Shown here: positions 54,007 to 61,228 of the stretch, piece after piece
Position numbering within the stretch: position 1 is the first letter of the stretch
Layout: every line of letters begins with the position of its first letter
Virus record (IMG/VR): IMGVR_UViG_3300042327_000965
Location: 1-64,000 of that record
Strand: one strand, 5' to 3'
DNA: 64,000 nt
Origin: a virus
The notes under the pieces: generated by a model
Databases searched by the model: none
What the model saw: only the letters and a program-made list of their open reading frames with translations
What the model was told of the DNA's origin: nothing
Position numbers and translations under genes: made by a program

Positions 54007-55482
54007 ATGTCAATTAATAACTCCTACTTTAGTAAGAACAATACTATCATATCCAACAGTTTCACCAATACTGGTAGAAACCCAGTTACGGAATTGTTTT
54101 ATGGTTCTACCGCAGTGTCTCAATATCCTAGTGGGTATAGTAGATTCATATTCGATTTAGACCTTTCATTACTATTTCAGAAGATAAATGACGGTACAAT
54201 TTCTACAACTTGTAACGACACAATTGTTCACACTTTAAGAATGGTGAATACCTCAACCTTTGATATTGAGTTATTAAACACCTCAACATCTCAAGGTAGA
54301 AAAAGAGCCACGTCATTTGATTTAATTTTATTCAGAATCCCATACATTAATAACAACCCACTAAACCCACAGATTTGGGATGAAGGTGTTGGTTATGATT
54401 TTGCTGATTTAGTTTATGAATATAGTGATACGGACAAATCTTTTTCTGATAGACCCTCGAATTGGTTTCAAACAACGACAATTGGTGTTTGGACTGAGCC
54501 TGGTGTCTACAATAACTTAAACAGTGGGGTTGTTCCTTTTAGCTCATTAACTATCGTTGACACACAACATTTTGAATTTGGTAATGAGAACGTTAGTTTT
54601 GACATGACTAGTGAAATTAATTCAATTATTGATGGTTCATTAACTAATGTCACAGGATGGGGAATTGCTTACAAACCTCAGGTCGAAAACTTATCAGGTC
54701 TTACTGATACCTATGAAACTCAATTTTTTACAAGACATACTCAAACATTTTACGAACCATTTTTAGAAACAAACTATAATGACCTTATTGAAGATGATAG
54801 AAACTTATTTTCTTTAGGTAGAACAAACAAACTTTATTTGTACTTGTTTGATAACGGTAACCCAATCAATTTAGACAATAATCCAAGTGTTACTATTATG
54901 GATTCATCGGGAAATGACATTCCTGGATTAACAGGGTTAACCGCTTGTCAAAGAACTAAAGGTGTTTATGAAATTGTTATACCACCAATAATTGGTTATA
55001 AAACACCATGTATGTTTACTGATAAATGGTACAACTTAAATTACAATGGTTTCCCATTACCCCAATCGTTTAATGAGTTTACAATACAACCATTAAAAAA
55101 TTCAATTCAGATTGGTACTAATTCAGTCGACCCTAAATTATATGGGTTTGACTTTTATGGTATTAAACAAGATGAAAAAATATACAATACTGATATTAGA
55201 AAAGTTGGTGTTGTCATTAAACAAGCTTACACAACTCAAAAACTTTTACAAAATGTTGACGCTCACTACAGAGTATATGTTAGAGAAGGCCAGACTGAGG
55301 TTGAGGTTCAAGGTTGGACCAAAATCAACAGGACGCCAAACGAATATTATTTTATGTTTGACACTAGGGATAAAATACCTAACGAGTATTATATAGATAT
55401 TAAGGTGGATAGTAGTGGAGAGATAAATACATACAAACGACAAGTTAAATTTCAAATCGTTAATATGAAGTATTTAGATTAA
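54007..55482 (+). CDS. putative virion structural protein, 491 aa
   Basis: Asn/Thr-rich, beta-predicted sequence of phage structural type, starting MSINNSYFSKNNTIISNSFT. Features: DLDLSLLFQKINDGTI, a W-containing FQTTTIGVWTEPGVYNN segment, and a middle segment LIEDDRNLFSLGRTNKLYLY that recalls tail-associated T4-like proteins. The C-terminal 130 residues have alternating beta strands (HYRVYVREGQTEVEVQGWTK). No signal peptide. Context (directly after the hub gene) suggests baseplate or tail. Family not named. Confidence 0.55.
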   Translation: MSINNSYFSKNNTIISNSFTNTGRNPVTELFYGSTAVSQYPSGYSRFIFDLDLSLLFQKINDGTISTTCNDTIVHTLRMVNTSTFDIELLNTSTSQGRKRATSFDLILFRIPYINNNPLNPQIWDEGVGYDFADLVYEYSDTDKSFSDRPSNWFQTTTIGVWTEPGVYNNLNSGVVPFSSLTIVDTQHFEFGNENVSFDMTSEINSIIDGSLTNVTGWGIAYKPQVENLSGLTDTYETQFFTRHTQTFYEPFLETNYNDLIEDDRNLFSLGRTNKLYLYLFDNGNPINLDNNPSVTIMDSSGNDIPGLTGLTACQRTKGVYEIVIPPIIGYKTPCMFTDKWYNLNYNGFPLPQSFNEFTIQPLKNSIQIGTNSVDPKLYGFDFYGIKQDEKIYNTDIRKVGVVIKQAYTTQKLLQNVDAHYRVYVREGQTEVEVQGWTKINRTPNEYYFMFDTRDKIPNEYYIDIKVDSSGEINTYKRQVKFQIVNMKYLD

Positions 55483-55487
55483 TAAGA

Positions 55488-55495
55488 TATTTATA
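55488..55495 (+). promoter_or_regulatory. TATTTATA motif before gene 55581-56183
   Basis: Exact motif in the intergenic gap, 85 bases before the ATG. Confidence 0.35.
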
Positions 55496-55580
55496 ATAAA
55501 AACAAAATGTTAAATAATATAAAATTATTAAATTTTACATTATAACCTATAAAAATTAAAAAAAAAATAACACAAAAGAT

Positions 55581-56183
55581 ATGGCAAATTATATTATAAA
55601 TGAATGTTTAACTAATGATGTATACATTCTTTCTGCAGCAACGTTAACTTTGGGGGCCACAGTAGAGTTCGATATTAGCGAGGCTCGATTTTGTGGTACT
55701 GTTGGGGCAGTAACAGAAAGCGCGGAAACTCTAAATATATCCTTTGTTCAATTACACGACGATTGTTGTACGTGTTTAAGTGGTCTTACAGAGTCTTTAA
55801 ATTTTAAATTTATAGGATGTAATGACTTAGAAGTGTTTAATATTGAAGCAACTAATTTTTGTCGTGAATATGGTACTCCTACAACAGGTATTACTTATGA
55901 AATACAATTTGGTTCTGAAACACCATTTTGTGCTACTTTTGATGAGTTATCACTAACGGGTGAAACAAATTATCATTACAGTTCAGGGCCATTTTTAGAT
56001 TGTGAAGATTGTAAAAATCTACCACCATTATCGTCTAACACTGAAACCACCATATGCCAGGAAATATGCGACAATTCGGTAATTACAATAATTCCTCCAC
56101 ATCCAACCTATACAAATAGTGCTGGTAGAGAAGTTGTTCAAATGAACGCGGTTCTTATTGGTGGTAACGGATTAAACGGGTAA
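55581..56183 (+). CDS. Cys-rich hypothetical protein, 200 aa
   Basis: Unusual for its cysteines: FCGTVG, DDCCTCLSGL, FIGCNDLE, FCREYG, FLDCEDCKN and ICQEICDN, giving about a dozen Cys, suitable for metal sites or disulfides. Otherwise Thr/Ser/Glu-rich and probably beta (ATLTLGATVEFDISEARFCG). No signal peptide despite the Cys content. The C-terminus is Asn/Gly-rich (NAVLIGGNGLNG). Ends at a strong terminator. Likely a virion-surface protein by resemblance to other Cys-rich proteins of this window, but no family was recognised. Confidence 0.55.
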   Translation: MANYIINECLTNDVYILSAATLTLGATVEFDISEARFCGTVGAVTESAETLNISFVQLHDDCCTCLSGLTESLNFKFIGCNDLEVFNIEATNFCREYGTPTTGITYEIQFGSETPFCATFDELSLTGETNYHYSSGPFLDCEDCKNLPPLSSNTETTICQEICDNSVITIIPPHPTYTNSAGREVVQMNAVLIGGNGLNG

Positions 56184-56212
56184 TTAGTAAGACTAATAAT
56201 AAAAAATACAAG

Positions 56213-56247
56213 AAATAACCTTAATTATTTTAAGGTTATTTTTTTTT
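56213..56247 (+). terminator. Rho-independent terminator
   Basis: AAATAACCTTAA pairs exactly with TTAAGGTTATTT around a TTATT loop, then a T-tract. Ends the structural run. Confidence 0.9.
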
Positions 56248-56261
56248 GTCAATATTTTTAC

Positions 56262-56269
56262 TATCTTTG
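56262..56269 (+). promoter_or_regulatory. Bacteroidetes-type -7 element (TATCTTTG)
   Basis: TATCTTTG fits the TAnnTTTG -7 consensus of Bacteroidetes housekeeping promoters. The TTTG at 56245-56248 is only 13 bases upstream, shorter than usual. Lies 35 bases before the 56305 ATG. Confidence 0.5.
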
Positions 56270-56304
56270 TACTTAAGATAATGTAATCAACATACAACAA
56301 AAAA

Positions 56305-56715
56305 ATGAAAATATATTTAAAGAGGGTTCTAAAGAGATGGTACACTAAATTTACTCTTTGGCACAAGTATCGATTTTTCACAGAAAAAAGTCGACTATCG
56401 GAAAATGAAAAGATTTGTACCGCAATTTGTCGTAGACTTATTAATCATCCTGATTCTAAATTTTTAATTGCTCCACTATCAGGTAAGAAATATATCAAGA
56501 ATGTTACGTTAGGTTTATTTATCCTTATGGACGATAGAAAAATTAGTATTACCAATCACGTATACCATTATGATATAGTTTTGTCTCAGAGAGATTGGGA
56601 AAAATTAAATGTTTTGTATGATAACAAAACAGAGATTATGAGACAAGGGTACGAAGATGAAATAAAATCACAAATAGTTCATTCTTTATCATCAATATTA
56701 GAAAAAATTGCTTAA
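56305..56715 (+). CDS. hypothetical basic protein, 136 aa
   Basis: Unknown family. Basic N-terminus (KIYLKRVLKRWYTKFTLWHK) then a compact domain (KICTAICRRLINHPDSKFLI; VTLGLFILMDDRKISITNHV; DIVLSQRDWEKLNVLYDNK) and a C-terminal helix. The N-terminus is basic and aromatic and could bind nucleic acid or be an amphipathic helix. It has its own TATCTTTG promoter-like element, unlike the TATTTATA-type upstream genes, so may be expressed earlier or by host polymerase. Confidence 0.55.
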   Translation: MKIYLKRVLKRWYTKFTLWHKYRFFTEKSRLSENEKICTAICRRLINHPDSKFLIAPLSGKKYIKNVTLGLFILMDDRKISITNHVYHYDIVLSQRDWEKLNVLYDNKTEIMRQGYEDEIKSQIVHSLSSILEKIA

Positions 56716-56720
56716 CTTTG
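56713..56720 (+). promoter_or_regulatory. TAnnTTTG element directly before 56725
   Basis: TAACTTTG fits the TAnnTTTG pattern but ends only four bases before the ATG, and I see no -33 element at a suitable distance. A promoter here would give a leaderless message. Confidence 0.3.
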
Positions 56721-56724
56721 TAAT

Positions 56725-57120
56725 ATGAAAAAATTAATCACACTCATCGTTTTAGTCTTAACCACATGTGTTGGTTTCGCTCAGGTTGAATCCTCTATTA
56801 AGAAGGCGGGGAACTTCTATGAGTTAAGTGATTTATGGGTTAAAGATTCCGTATCCGTTAAGTTGTTACTTAACACATACAAGATTGATATCACTAATCT
56901 TGATTCAGTTAGATTTTTCAAGGACTTCAAACTTAATCAAACGTTACATAATGAATTCACATACGATTCATACGTATATATCCAAGATAAGAAAACAGGG
57001 GTTGTCACATTAGATAGTATTCCACATACTAATACTCATCCTAAGTTAGGTAAGTATGTTTTAATCTACTGCTTTGATGACTACACTGATAAGAAAATTA
57101 TCAACATCAAAGTGTTCTAA
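56725..57120 (+). CDS. secreted/periplasmic hypothetical protein with signal peptide, 131 aa
   Basis: Clear Sec signal: basic MKK, hydrophobic LITLIVLVLTTCVGF and an AQ end typical of Bacteroidetes secreted proteins, so cleavage near residue 19-20 is expected. Cys15 lies in VLTTCVGF, but I favour signal peptidase I because no clean lipobox is present. The mature part is small, charged and beta-like (YVYIQDKKTGVVTLDSIPHT; YVLIYCFDDYTDKKIINIKV). Such phage proteins may act in the envelope, for example in superinfection exclusion or lysis, but nothing in the sequence shows this. Confidence 0.6.
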   Translation: MKKLITLIVLVLTTCVGFAQVESSIKKAGNFYELSDLWVKDSVSVKLLLNTYKIDITNLDSVRFFKDFKLNQTLHNEFTYDSYVYIQDKKTGVVTLDSIPHTNTHPKLGKYVLIYCFDDYTDKKIINIKVF

Positions 57121-57122
57121 AT

Positions 57123-57150
57123 AAAAAAGAGGTCTAATGACCTCTTTTTT
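57123..57150. terminator. bidirectional Rho-independent terminator
   Basis: AAAAAAGAGGTC pairs with GACCTCTTTTTT around TAAT, between the convergent 56725-57120 and 57153-58598 genes. Confidence 0.9.
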
Positions 57151-57152
57151 TT

Positions 57153-58598
57153 TTATTCTGTATAATCTTTAATTTTAATTACAAACCTTCTATTAGGTTG
57201 TGTTTGGTCAGTAGTAGTTGATTTTTCTTTTGTCCATCCTGGCCCGAACTCAGTCGTTTCACCTTTACCAATAGGGGTCATAACAATACCCGTTTTCTCT
57301 TTAATCATATTAGCGATTGTATTTGCTCTTTGTTGTGATAAACATTGATTATACTCACCAATAGTTTTAGATGATTGACATGCAGGTAATTTACCAATTA
57401 TTCTATCGTTAGGGTCTTTATCTCTTGATGAATATCCGATAATTAATGGGACGTTTTGTAATAAGAATTTACCATACTTAGGATATGTTTTCAAGTAACC
57501 ATTTAAATTAGAAATAAATTTATCAATCTTATCTTGAGCTTCAGGTTTTAATTCTGTTTTGTCAAATACGAACGGTTCTGTAATATCCAAACTAATATTA
57601 GTCGGTGTTGGTGTTGTTTTTTTTGATGACCCACCAATTGTAACTTCAGTACCAGGTCTTGCGCCAGGATATAACATCACATAATACCCTTTTCCACCCT
57701 TCTTATAATACATCATAGGTGAAATGGTAGTATCTTTAGATTCGGTCATTCCGATTGATTTTAAGACACTTATGTCCTCTGCAACAATATTACCCGTGTA
57801 AACAACTGGTTTACCGATTGAGGCCTTATTAGGAACACCTTCAGGTGCCACGGCAATAAATTTGTATCTTACATTATTATATTGTCCAGGTTGTATATCA
57901 GAACGAACTATATCATTCCAATAAAACTCTGTGAATTCGATATTTGTTCTATAGTCCTCGTCAAGTACTTCACCTGTTTTAACATCTACTTTGAAGTCGT
58001 ATAACTCCCCGTTTAATGCGTAGTCTGGTTTTACTTCACCTGTTGATTTATTAAATAATACCGTGTATAATTTTCCATCAATAATTTTAAATCCTAAACC
58101 TGTTGCACCTAACTTATAATAAGTTTTTTCATCATCTTGTTCAGATAAAATTCTTTTTACCATTCGAATAATATCACCTTCGTTAAGTTTAATTACTTTC
58201 TTTTCACCAACAACTACAGTGTCTTTTTTTATTTCAATCCACTCTTTTAGAGTTGTGATTGGTACAATACTTTTTTTACCTCCAGGTGTTTGGTTTATAT
58301 TATTACCTTCATCATCACCAGATGTTAAAGTAGGGTGATTCTTAATATAATTGGAGATGTTTTTTGCTTTATTTTCCATCTTTTTAATTTTCTTTTTAGG
58401 GGTACTCATTTTACCGTCATAACTGTCGTATCCCAACTCAGTATTGACATACTTTGATACGGGTGTTATAAATGGTTGTAACGACTCTTTACTAAATTCT
58501 CTAACACCAGGTTGTAAAGGAGAAACATAGGACCCTCTACCCCCATTACTGTCAGAAGTTGCCTCGAGTAATACTTTCTTTATTAATTGATTTAGCAT
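57153..58598 (-). CDS. OmpA-like C-terminal domain protein with capsid-cleavage-like N-terminus, 481 aa
   Basis: Residues about 340-481 are an OmpA-family domain: EPFVFDKTELKPEAQDKIDK, then VPLIIGYSSRDKD, SQQRANTIANMIKEKTGI and QPNRRFVIKI, the last a standard ending. OmpA domains usually bind peptidoglycan. Residues 1-12 (MLNQLIKKVLLE) followed by ATSDSNGGRG match the predicted major-capsid cleavage context FLINE|ATSDGSSG in residues EATSD. The middle (about 60-330) is Lys-rich, then holds a domain with YYKLGATGLGFKIIDGKLYT. No signal peptide, so it is not an ordinary outer-membrane protein. Likely packaged in the head or bound to the virion. Confidence 0.7.
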   Translation of the reverse strand: MLNQLIKKVLLEATSDSNGGRGSYVSPLQPGVREFSKESLQPFITPVSKYVNTELGYDSYDGKMSTPKKKIKKMENKAKNISNYIKNHPTLTSGDDEGNNINQTPGGKKSIVPITTLKEWIEIKKDTVVVGEKKVIKLNEGDIIRMVKRILSEQDDEKTYYKLGATGLGFKIIDGKLYTVLFNKSTGEVKPDYALNGELYDFKVDVKTGEVLDEDYRTNIEFTEFYWNDIVRSDIQPGQYNNVRYKFIAVAPEGVPNKASIGKPVVYTGNIVAEDISVLKSIGMTESKDTTISPMMYYKKGGKGYYVMLYPGARPGTEVTIGGSSKKTTPTPTNISLDITEPFVFDKTELKPEAQDKIDKFISNLNGYLKTYPKYGKFLLQNVPLIIGYSSRDKDPNDRIIGKLPACQSSKTIGEYNQCLSQQRANTIANMIKEKTGIVMTPIGKGETTEFGPGWTKEKSTTTDQTQPNRRFVIKIKDYTE

Positions 58599-58615
58599 AG
58601 ATATTTTAGTATACT

Positions 58616-58623
58616 TATAAATA
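58616..58623 (-). promoter_or_regulatory. TATTTATA motif before gene 57153-58598
   Basis: Exact TATTTATA on the minus strand, 17 bases before the ATG. Its complement TATAAATA is 23 bases before the divergent 58647 ATG, so the site is ambiguous here. Confidence 0.4.
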
Positions 58624-58646
58624 TATCAAAAAAAGATATTTTCACA

Positions 58647-58880
58647 ATGGAAGAACAACAATTATTTGGAAAACTATTCGACACAATACCTCTACTAACT
58701 GAGGACCATTTAGACGTGCTACTACAATCTATGGATAAAGACAATGCTTCATACCTATTAATACAAGCGGTTAAGAAGGCATACCACGAGGGGGTTTATT
58801 CTTTAGGTGAGGCAGAGGTTGTATCAAGAGCAATTAGAGTTATGTCAAAACAGGAAATTAAAAATGAAACAGAAGATTAA
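58647..58880 (+). CDS. hypothetical protein, 77 aa
   Basis: Small helical protein (EEQQLFGKLFDTIPLLTEDH; LDVLLQSMDKDNASYLLIQA; VKKAYHEGVYSLGEAEVVSR) of unknown family, acidic C-terminus. Overlaps the methylglyoxal synthase start by 17 bases, so the two are probably co-translated. No function can be proposed. Confidence 0.55.
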   Translation: MEEQQLFGKLFDTIPLLTEDHLDVLLQSMDKDNASYLLIQAVKKAYHEGVYSLGEAEVVSRAIRVMSKQEIKNETED

Positions 58881-59247
58881 ATTAGCGTTAATCGCTCACG
58901 ACGGTAAGAAGGCCGATATGGTATCATTCGTAATGAAACGACTACCTTTCTTCACTTCAGATAATGTTGAAGTAGTTGCCACAGGTACAACAGGAAAACA
59001 TTTAAAACATGCTGGATTAACTAAGGTTGAGACGATGTTAAGTGGTCCTATGGGTGGTGACGCTCAGATTGCGTCAATGATTGTAAACAAAGAAGTCGAT
59101 ATAGTTATATTCTTTATCGACCCCTTAGAAGTTCATCCACATCAAGTAGATGTTAGTATGTTATTAAGAATTTGTAATGTCCATGACATTGCAATCGCTA
59201 CGAATTATTCTACCGCTAGTAGATTAATCAGTCCCTTAGAAGATTAA
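58864..59247 (+). CDS. mgsA: methylglyoxal synthase, 127 aa
   Basis: Converts dihydroxyacetone phosphate to methylglyoxal and phosphate. Family motifs are intact: IALIAHD-type start (LALIAHDGKKADM), ATGTTGKHLK, MLSGPMGGDAQIASMI with the catalytic Asp, VIFFIDPLEVHPHQVDVSML with the conserved His and Asp, and IAIATNYSTASRLI. I chose the inner ATG (58864) because family members start near here. The longer frame from 58807 would add 19 residues and overlap the 77-aa gene more deeply. Phage copies are rare to my knowledge. Role could be host metabolic control or damage. High confidence in family. Confidence 0.9.
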   Translation: MKQKIKLALIAHDGKKADMVSFVMKRLPFFTSDNVEVVATGTTGKHLKHAGLTKVETMLSGPMGGDAQIASMIVNKEVDIVIFFIDPLEVHPHQVDVSMLLRICNVHDIAIATNYSTASRLISPLED

Positions 59248-59726
59248 ACCGTTAAGCTATCAACAGGTTCATCTGTTGCTGACGCAACTGTAGTTCCAGC
59301 GGGTGTTTGTACTCCTGCGGGTGTTTGTACTCCTGCAGGTGTTTGTACTCCTGCGGGTGTTTGAGTTCCCGAACTTTTACTCAAATCAATACCCGTACAA
59401 GCATTAATTGCGTTCATAGTATTAGTACCGTATATACCATCCTCAACTAATTTTTTAGATATCTTAGTACATTTATCGTTAATTTTAACTTGTACATCTA
59501 AAACTTTTTGTTTACATCTTGTAGGATTTTTAGTTGTTGTACAATCTACTTTTCTATCTTGGGATGCAGGAGCTGCGGTTGCAGGAGCTGCGGTTGCAGG
59601 AGTTGCGGTTGCAGGAGCTGCAGTTACAGGAGCTGGTGTTTGTTCCATTAATCTATTTTTATACGTGTTATGTAAATTTAAAATAGACTCTTTTTCAGAT
59701 TCAGTTATTTTTATAATTTTCTTCAT
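59244..59726 (-). CDS. Ala-Pro linker protein with (L/I)xE N-terminus, 160 aa
   Basis: Residues 1-28 (MKKIIKITESEKESILNLHN, ending RLME) resemble the N-terminus of the neighbouring 291-aa protein and end in LME, a possible prohead-protease site. Then comes an Ala/Pro/Thr-rich linker from a 15-bp repeat (PATAAPATAAP). A short segment, LVEDGIYGTNTMNAINACTG, resembles a peptidoglycan-binding-1 repeat (L.dGiyG..T..Ai). The C-terminal tail has GVQTPA repeats. It shares its stop region with mgsA, overlapping tail-to-tail by four bases. Likely packaged or virion-associated; peptidoglycan binding is tentative. Confidence 0.6.
   Translation of the reverse strand: MKKIIKITESEKESILNLHNTYKNRLMEQTPAPVTAAPATATPATAAPATAAPASQDRKVDCTTTKNPTRCKQKVLDVQVKINDKCTKISKKLVEDGIYGTNTMNAINACTGIDLSKSSGTQTPAGVQTPAGVQTPAGVQTPAGTTVASATDEPVDSLTV
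59298..59365. repeat. 18-bp tandem repeat x4 (GVQTPA)
   Basis: Unit GCGGGTGTTTGTACTCCT, nearly identical copies. Confidence 0.9.
59576..59650. repeat. 15-bp tandem repeat x5 (Ala-Pro linker)
   Basis: Unit GCAGGAGCTGCGGTT, with a few substitutions towards the right end. Confidence 0.85.
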
Positions 59727-59742
59727 TTTAATAATTAATAAT

Positions 59743-60618
59743 TTAAAGTTTAGTCAATACCATATCTAAATCTGTATCTGAAGGTATTGTTGGTTGTTTA
59801 ACTTTTGTCTTAGTATTTGTCTTAGTATTAGACGATTCTTTACCACAAGAATAACTGGCCATAGTTCCGTCGACCAATTTTTTTCTACCATTCCCGTAAT
59901 AAACCACCCCATCAATTATGTAAGCAATACTACCGTCACTCAATTTTGATGATTTCGCTTTTGGGTTACTTGGAATACAAGGAAATTTTTCAAATCCCTT
60001 TACGACACTTGATTCCTTTTGTGCCGCCAATTTTTTACCAAGGTCAACACTGTTTTCATATGCGTCTAATAATGGTAAAAAAACATATTGTTTCCATTCA
60101 CCCTCAGAATCGATGTCCCCATCAATTGCTGCGAATAAACTTTCACCATGTCTTGTATTATATATGTTTGACATCGCACATAAATCAGGAATTGTTGTGA
60201 TTTTTTGTAGATTACTTTTAATTGCATCCTCATCAGTACCCATACCATCAACCGCTGCGTTAATACCATCGGCAATACCATTTAATGTGGCTCTACTCAG
60301 TGTTGATTTACCAACTTCTTTTAAATTTCCACAAGCTTGTAAAATTTTTTCGGCACCTTTGTAAGAATAATTCCCACCATTAATTAATCCGTTAATTAAT
60401 CCAATCGCTCCACCGATAATTGCTCCTGGAACTAAACCAACGGCTCCACCAATTGCAGCACCTGTTGCCATTGACGCCATTACACCATCTTCGGCTAACT
60501 CATTTTCAGATGACATCATAGTGTCGTCTTCTTTAAGATATTGTTTTTTAGTTGCTTCTTTATGAAGATTTAGAATTCTTTTAGATTCTTCTTCATTTAA
60601 AAAATATAATTTTTTCAT
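59743..60618 (-). CDS. glycine-zipper, annexin-like-repeat protein with (L/I)xE N-terminus, 291 aa
   Basis: Starts MKKLYFLNEEESKRILNLHK and ends its first block in YLKE, a possible protease site (E30). Residues about 45-85 form a hydrophobic Gly-rich helix pair (MASMATGAAIGGAVGLVPGA; IIGGAIGLINGLINGG), like membrane-active or pore-forming segments. Residues about 120-165 read GMGTDEDAIKSNLQKI, then a G-ESLFAAIDGDI-type end, resembling an annexin repeat whose GxGT loop binds calcium. C-terminal domain has YIIDGVVYYGNGRK. A packaged ejection or membrane protein is a plausible inference. The annexin resemblance is by eye only. Confidence 0.6.
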   Translation of the reverse strand: MKKLYFLNEEESKRILNLHKEATKKQYLKEDDTMMSSENELAEDGVMASMATGAAIGGAVGLVPGAIIGGAIGLINGLINGGNYSYKGAEKILQACGNLKEVGKSTLSRATLNGIADGINAAVDGMGTDEDAIKSNLQKITTIPDLCAMSNIYNTRHGESLFAAIDGDIDSEGEWKQYVFLPLLDAYENSVDLGKKLAAQKESSVVKGFEKFPCIPSNPKAKSSKLSDGSIAYIIDGVVYYGNGRKKLVDGTMASYSCGKESSNTKTNTKTKVKQPTIPSDTDLDMVLTKL

Positions 60619-60636
60619 ACCTATTTCTGTTTAATA

Positions 60637-60644
60637 TATAAATA
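60637..60644 (-). promoter_or_regulatory. TATTTATA motif before gene 59743-60618
   Basis: Exact TATTTATA on the minus strand, 18 bases before the ATG. Confidence 0.45.
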
Positions 60645-60665
60645 TCTGTTTTTTCGAAAAAAAAG

Positions 60666-60695
60666 TTGTGGATTCAGTATATTTACTTATCTTTG
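60666..60695 (+). promoter_or_regulatory. Bacteroidetes-type promoter (TTG-N19-TATCTTTG)
   Basis: TTG at 60666-60668 and TATCTTTG at 60688-60695 are 19 bases apart, a good fit to the Bacteroidetes -33/-7 consensus. It points to the small RNA that follows. Confidence 0.7.
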
Positions 60696-60700
60696 TAATG

Positions 60701-60812
60701 TGGTTGAGGGAAACGATTCAGATACAACTAAATCAATCATAATGGTTAGGACGAAAACCTCCTAATTTGAACGGGATAGAAACGATTTAGATACTAAGTC
60801 CCGTTCTTTTTT
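60701..60812 (+). ncRNA. candidate small RNA of about 112 nt with 16-nt direct repeat
   Basis: Lies between a consensus promoter and an intrinsic terminator, in a gap between two minus-strand genes. GAAACGATTYAGATAC occurs at 60710-60725 and 60779-60794, 15 of 16 identical; the second copy fills the terminator loop. Between them TTAGGA (60746-60751) and TCCTAA (60760-60765) form a hairpin. Only very short frames are inside (14 and 7 codons), so a peptide product is less likely. I do not recognise an RNA family. Confidence 0.6.
60769..60812 (+). terminator. Rho-independent terminator of candidate small RNA
   Basis: GAACGGGA (60769-60776) pairs exactly with TCCCGTTC (60799-60806), 22-base loop, then TTTTTT. 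The end coincides with the stop of the converging 60811-61224 gene. Confidence 0.8.
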
Positions 60813-61224
60813 AAATCCAAATAACAAATTGGTCTTTACCAACTCTAAAAGATAAATCATACGATTCTCTAAAAACGGTAATTATAAGTAATTTCCAATA
60901 GGAGCCACCACCATGTTTTGGTACTATGACCATAGCGATTTCTTTTTCTTTTGATTTAATAACAAATGCTACATCATCTTTAATCTCTCCTGTGGTAATT
61001 CCTTCCGCAATTTCTCGTCTACAACTCTCAATTATATATTTTAATTCACCGTTAGATATTTCTCTATCATTATAATCAGGAATATCAGTTCTGTTTTTTC
61101 TTTCATATGCGTGGGTAGTTCTATCAATCTCAAAACCAAAGGCAATTTCTATTTTGGCCATAATATGCCCAATTTTCTTTTCTAATAATAAATGTTCTTT
61201 GATTAATCTACGTAATTCGCTCAT
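60811..61224 (-). CDS. putative packaged nuclease-like protein with (L/I)xE N-terminus, 137 aa
   Basis: I chose the ATG at 61224 because the upstream in-frame one (61248) lies within the AT-rich TATTTATA region. Residues 1-15 (MSELRRLIKEHLLLE) look like a capsid-targeting peptide with IKE and LLE sites. The rest, with TTHAYERKNRTDI, VAFVIKSKEKEIAMVIVPKH and KLLIITVFRE, resembles the pattern of RelE/barnase/EndoU/colicin-type (BECR) toxin folds found in phage proteins, with a His-x3-Arg near residue 35 as a possible active site. No signal peptide. Fold resemblance is tentative. Could be an ejected effector. Confidence 0.5.
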   Translation of the reverse strand: MSELRRLIKEHLLLEKKIGHIMAKIEIAFGFEIDRTTHAYERKNRTDIPDYNDREISNGELKYIIESCRREIAEGITTGEIKDDVAFVIKSKEKEIAMVIVPKHGGGSYWKLLIITVFRESYDLSFRVGKDQFVIWI

Positions 61225-61228
61225 ATAA

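Noticed and set aside
58807-59247. Longer start for methylglyoxal synthase (146 aa)
   Set aside because: The extra 19 residues have no counterpart in the family as I know it, and overlap the 77-aa gene fully there.
60665-60812. A true two-repeat CRISPR
   Set aside because: The shared repeat is only 16 bases, the first copy extends into a promoter and the second is inside a terminator loop, and no cas gene is near.
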